A DNA stretch of 64,000 nt from Uranotaenia lowii (taxonomy: Eukaryota > Arthropoda > Insecta > Diptera > Culicidae). Numbering within the stretch: the first letter of the stretch is position 1; each line of letters begins with the position of its first letter. The translations under genes and the position numbers were made by a program. The notes beneath the pieces are model-generated. The model searched no databases, was not told where the DNA came from, and saw nothing but the letters and a program-made list of their open reading frames with translations. This document shows, piece after piece, positions 60,415 to 64,000 of the stretch. The stretch is from positions 418,124,352 through 418,188,351 of the forward strand of contig NC_073692.1 in the NCBI RefSeq assembly GCF_029784155.1, read 5' to 3'.

Positions 60415-60790
60415 AAGCCTATTCGGCCCTCGGTAGAAAGACGGATTATCACATGAAGCGCAGATTTTTAAGGCTACTGCTAATTGTTTGTATTGATTTG
60501 GCTTTCCGGTGGAAGAAGACGGATTGGCTTAGAAAACATAGATGTTTAAGGCTGTTGCTGGTTGTTGGCTTTGATTTGACCATTCGTTGGAAAAAGACGG
60601 ATTGGCTTAGGGAGCTAAGATTAGTCAAGGTTGCTGATGCAAATAATTGTATGTTTAGATTTAGCCTTCCGATGGATAAAGACATTTTGGCTTGCAAACG
60701 CAGATTTTTAAGGCTGCTGCTGCTGCTGATTGTTTGTTTTAATTTGGTTTTCCGGCCGAGCATTCGGAGGTTTCTGCTACCTAGTAGTAG
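60415..60790. repeat. 78/84-bp tandem repeat in a frame open on both strands
   Basis: A unit starting AGATTTTTAAGGCT recurs at 60462, 60540, 60618 (degenerate) and 60702, with periods 78, 78 and 84 bp, all multiples of three. The unit end (AAGACGGATT) is already present at 60439, so a fifth partial copy precedes. The plus frame (60453-60857) repeats RFLRLLLIVCIDLAFRWKKT; the minus frame (60808-60449) repeats LSQSVFF-R-KSK-TTSNSLK. Neither matches a family I know. It could be a coding remnant or a minisatellite whose length happens to keep frame. Confidence 0.55.
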
Positions 60791-60896
60791 CTTACCTAAC
60801 CCGGACAATATAAGGGAGGGAATCGATACACATTCATCAATCGAAAACGTTCACTGAAGAAGGTAGTAAGTTGCTATCGAAATACTGGTATATGAA

Positions 60897-60975
60897 CTTT
60901 TCATTTACCGTGGTTGAATTAAAAGGAATCTTTCGATTGCTTTGATTCAGTTGAATCATTCAACCAAGTAGGCTC
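60897..60975. mobile_element. Half copy of the palindromic MITE at 48876-49020
   Basis: CTTTTCATTTACCGTGGTTG, GGAATCTTTCGATTGCTTTG, then TTCAGTTGAATCATTCAACC and AAGTAGGCTCA: one complete arm of the palindrome, including the outer end missing from the right side of the 48.9-kb copy. Confidence 0.75.
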
Positions 60976-61350
60976 ATACCACAACAGAAAAATCAAATGT
61001 TGATTAGTAAAAAATTTCAGATGAGAATAGAGGTAAGAAGAAATGCAGAGATGGGATGAAGGATATTCAGAAAATATATCAAATATAATGAAAATAAAAA
61101 ATTAAAACAGTTTTATTCGGCAACACTGTCTAATAATATAACACGCATTTCTATGGGAACATTTGTTACTTGGGCAACCCTAGGCAAAACAAATAATACA
61201 AATTCAGTCATTGATCTATTCTTGTGGGCAACGGAGGTGTCTAAGTAAATGGCTATAGGTTTTCTGTTAAAAAACACGCACATAAAACTAGGACCTTAGT
61301 CAAACTTCATGTTTTTTAAAGAGATCTAATTATTAAACATAAACGTACAT
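60976..61350. other. AT-rich stretch, no gene seen
   Basis: No feature recognised. Confidence 0.5.
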
Positions 61351-61490
61351 AGGCGGCATCCATAAATTACGTAACGCAAAAAATGCACTTTTTCAACCCC
61401 CTCCCCCCCGTATGTCGCAAATCGTAACACTTCGACGTACCCCCCTATGAAAATTACGTAACTGATAATTACCCCCCCCCCCCCCCCATA
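61351..61490. mobile_element. Short MITE-like repeat (CATCCATAAATTACGTAACG), copy 1
   Basis: It starts GGCGGCATCCATAAATTACG and contains CCCCCTCCCCCCC and CAAATCGTAACAC, ending in ATTACGTAACTG and a run of C (61471-61488). The same block order is at 63360-63471, whose right end GTTATTAATGGACGCCCC is the inverse of this start, so the family is a short TIR element. I associate such sequences with dipteran genomes from memory. Confidence 0.6.
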
Positions 61491-61575
61491 TTCTTATGTT
61501 TTTATATGCTGATTTTCGAAGGTCAGATAAAAAATTTTAACATAAAATTTTTAACGCTCTTCAAAACGGAATTAA

Positions 61576-61934
61576 TAGGGGAGAGTCTCTCTAGGGGATC
61601 AATTGTACCCATAATCAACATTTTAGAAAACTTTTTCTGAAAAAAGTTGAGAGTTTTCCATAGCTTTGAAAATATGGAATTATGTAGTTCATTTTACGCT
61701 CGAACGATTGATACATTGGAACAAATATTTTTTTCATAATTTTCTCATGTAAGGAACATTTTAAAGTGATGAAAAAAGATCTTCAAGTTACATTTTGTGA
61801 AATTTTTCAAACAAAGTTCAATTACTCAAACAATTATTTTGTTAAATTTTTTTAAACAACAAGCACGACATTCAACTTTCGAGATATAGCTAAGGAATCA
61901 AGTATCCCCAGGGATCAAGTATCCTCATTCTCCC
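61576..61934 (+). mobile_element. MITE-like element with short GGGGAGA TIRs and TA ends
   Basis: TAGGGGAGAGTC at the left and CATTCTCCCCTA at the right form short inverted ends flanked by TA, compatible with a Tc1/mariner-type TA duplication. A diverged inverse copy is at 47272-47690. No coding capacity. Confidence 0.55.
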
Positions 61935-62263
61935 CTATCTATCCAAATCGCTTCTTAATAATCATTGATGATAACTCTCTGATAAAATAAAATTATTGTC
62001 TTATTCCGAGTTTCTTTGTGCTTGTTAACTGAGAATCTACCTTGTTTAATTTATTTTGTTCAAGGAGAATAACTTGTAATGCAAAATATACTCCACTTAG
62101 TAATATTCGTCGGAATAACCAAAATTGCATTTTTCGAATCAATTAAGAAATATAGTAAAATTCCCGTATCAAGGTTGAATTAAGTTCTTGGGAGAAATGT
62201 ACCTAAAATTCGGTTTTCCAACGGATATTTCACGGATATCCAATACACATTTTAAGGAGTGTA
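61935..62263. other. AT-rich stretch, no gene seen
   Basis: Nothing recognised. Confidence 0.5.
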
Positions 62264-63205
62264 CCGTAAACTGGGGGAACTTTAATCACTTTTTTCATTC
62301 ATTTTTGAATATTTTGGAAGGGGTTGCTTTTTCGTAATACCTAAAAGCTTTTAAACCCTTACTGAAGTGAGGAGTATTAAACATGATCATTGATTGCAGT
62401 GAATTCAAACGACATTGGTGGCTAAAATTAGATGATTGTTACAAAACCAGATTTCGAGTTTCGGGGTAACTTTGATCACTATGGTTTAATCGTATCTCAA
62501 CAGCTTCAAAACTATTGTTTTGATGTCATTTAGCACAGAAGGCTCATAACATTGGTAACAGTAATTTTTCGTTTGACAAAATTTAATTTTTCAACGTTTT
62601 ATTTCAAAAACAAATATACTCGAAAGATGGACGATGTTGCTGCATACATTCAGGGGCAAAAACTTCAAACGTTTCTCAATATTCTTGGCCTCAAAAACAA
62701 ATAAAATTTTGCCTTCATGCAATTCCCGAAGTCTTCGTACTGTTCCCATGTTCTTTTTTTTTTTTCAATCTAATCCATTTGATAGGGGATTAAGCCATTT
62801 TTTCCATACGGGCTTTTTCATGGAAAATGACCGTTTTATTTTCACTATTAAAAAATTATCATAGAATGATCATAAAAAAGCACTTAATCTTAACCTAAAC
62901 CAAGAAAACAGTTGAATTTTCACATTAAACAACCCATCTGCTCCTTAATGCTTAATTTTGATCAGGAGAGCTGTGCGCCTTCAAAAAACCAGATATTTTA
63001 GGATTTTAAAATTATATTTTTAGTGATATAAAAAATCTCCTAATAAAAACTTAATTTAGCTTATTTGTAACTCAATTTACAGGCTTTCAAACGTAGTAAA
63101 CAGTTTTCAGATATTTTAACTTCAAACTGAGTTAATGATGCTTATCTGCAAAAATTTCATGTTGATTAAAGTTACCCCGCTGATCAAAGTTCCCCCAGTT
63201 TACGG
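62264..63205. mobile_element. 942-bp non-autonomous TIR element, TA duplication
   Basis: The left end TA|CCGTAAACTGGGGGAACTTT and right end AAAGTTCCCCCAGTTTACGG|TA are reverse complements over 20 bp, and TA flanks both ends, as in Tc1/mariner-type insertions. The phrases AACTTTAATCA and AAGTTACCCC repeat inside. A diverged partial copy lies at 56380-56620. No transposase frame; the interior is AT-rich. Confidence 0.75.
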
Positions 63206-63359
63206 TATCTCAGAATCCTTAAAGTGGAAAGGTTAAAAACTAGGTTCAATCATGTTGAAGCTTACAAATTTTAAGCTGATTTTGGTTCGCTTATTATTCT
63301 GCAAAAATTGCATGACATCAAAATAGCTGCGCTGATTAAGCAAAAAATTTTAAGGAAAA

Positions 63360-63471
63360 AATCGTTACGTAACGATGAGCATACCTCCCCCCCTCCCCCA
63401 TGTCACAATTCGTAACGCTTGACCTTACTTCCTCCTCCCCTAGGAGCGTTACGTTATTAATGGACGCCCCC
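63360..63471. mobile_element. Short MITE-like repeat, copy 2
   Basis: CGTTACGTAACGATGAG, then CCTCCCCCCCTCCCCCATG, CAATTCGTAACGCTTGACC, and the right end GCGTTACGTTATTAATGGAC. Same order and orientation as 61351-61490. The left end is truncated or diverged. Confidence 0.6.
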
Positions 63472-63536
63472 ATACATCTTTCGAGGATATGAAGGCAATC
63501 ACTAAAATTACCAGCCCCTAGAAAGAGTACTATGTT

Positions 63537-63612
63537 TCCGTGATCGAGATTTGATCTCATGACCAATGGCTAAAAGATTTGAACGCCATCCTCTAGACCA
63601 TGATCGGCGGCT
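63537..63612 (-). repeat. tRNA-like module, minus strand (family of 35897-35965)
   Basis: On the minus strand: GATCATGGTCTAGAGGATGG (box-A-like), TCTTTTAGCC, CATGAGATCAAATCTCGATC (box-B-like), then ACGG. The last part matches the 35.9-kb module (ATGAGATC-AATC-GTCACGG). Likely a tRNA-derived repeat. Confidence 0.45.
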
Positions 63613-64000
63613 AAAATAGTGGTTGGTTAAAAAAGTGGAGAATTAAGAAGCCCATTTTTATTTGGCAACTTGTGTGTAATCAATCAGAATTGAAAAATTA
63701 TCATCACTGAAATGAGTGGCAGGATAACATCTTAGAAATTATTTTAAAAAATTAACTCTGTTTTAAAGAATTTTAATAGCAACTTCTTTTTTTCAAGTGA
63801 TAAAGTAGTTTTCCTATTCAACAAATCAAACATTTCCTTTAAAAACTCGCTCAGATATAAACCAAAGCAGTCCATTAATTCCTTAGTTTATTGTGCAGAA
63901 ATGGACGTATTTTATTAGGCTTTGTCATATTTTTTGTTGAATAATATTGAATAACAATTCTTCTTCCTCAAATTACTTTTTAATAATATTCGACAATGAT
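63613..64000. other. AT-rich end of window, no gene seen
   Basis: Nothing recognised. Confidence 0.5.

Noticed and set aside
61351..63471. One 2.1-kb element with CATCCATAAATTACG inverted ends
   Set aside because: The internal C-rich and GTAAC blocks are in direct order at both ends, so two separate short MITE copies explain the pattern better.

Overview
The window is AT-rich, repeat-dominated eukaryotic DNA from an assembled scaffold: it has a run of exactly 500 Ns at 18643-19142. The retroelement clades present (L1/Tx1-like, RTE-like, Jockey-like, R1-like), a Helitron-like element, many short inverted-repeat elements, tRNA-derived SINE modules and very AT-rich spacers suggest an insect, most likely a mosquito-like dipteran. 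That placement is an inference from family resemblance. I found no convincing single-copy host protein gene. The only intact protein-coding genes are the two ORFs of a non-LTR retrotransposon.

Layout. 1-7.5 kb: a 13-bp minisatellite (TCTGAATTCTGAA unit) split by a full-length LINE (1679-6405). The LINE has a short 5' UTR, ORF1 with a CCHC knuckle, ORF2 with endonuclease, reverse transcriptase and a C-terminal Cys/His motif, an AATAAA signal and a 118-nt A tail. Its A tail abuts the same minisatellite, which suggests a target-specific element. 9.6-17.5 kb: three long inverted-repeat (foldback) elements around two near-identical 1.4-kb direct repeats. 22.1-27.7 kb: about 5 kb of a 9-bp satellite with two unit variants (TTTTTGACA and ATTTTGACA) in alternating blocks. 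It keeps five of six frames open and so creates spurious giant ORFs. 30-34.5 kb: a Helitron 3' end in reverse orientation, a probable non-autonomous Helitron (31091-32469) with six internal ~140-bp repeats, and a DNA element with 34-bp terminal inverted repeats (33310-34457). 40.5-45.4 kb: a graveyard of decayed LINEs, where an RTE-like copy is interrupted by a Jockey-like copy and an R1-like copy by a second Jockey-like copy and an RTE-type tail. 46-49.2 kb and 57-63.6 kb: small inverted-repeat elements, MITE-like elements, and several tRNA-like modules, one of them in the loop of a 336-bp foldback.

Between these lie AT-rich stretches with no supportable gene. GC-richer islands near 21.0-21.6, 28.0-29.0, 38.3-39.1, 49.5-50.1 and 57.7-58.4 kb may mark promoters or exons of genes outside the window; two contain TATA-like elements. 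The most interesting features are the minisatellite-targeted LINE, the two-variant satellite, the foldback cluster and the foldback carrying a tRNA-like module.
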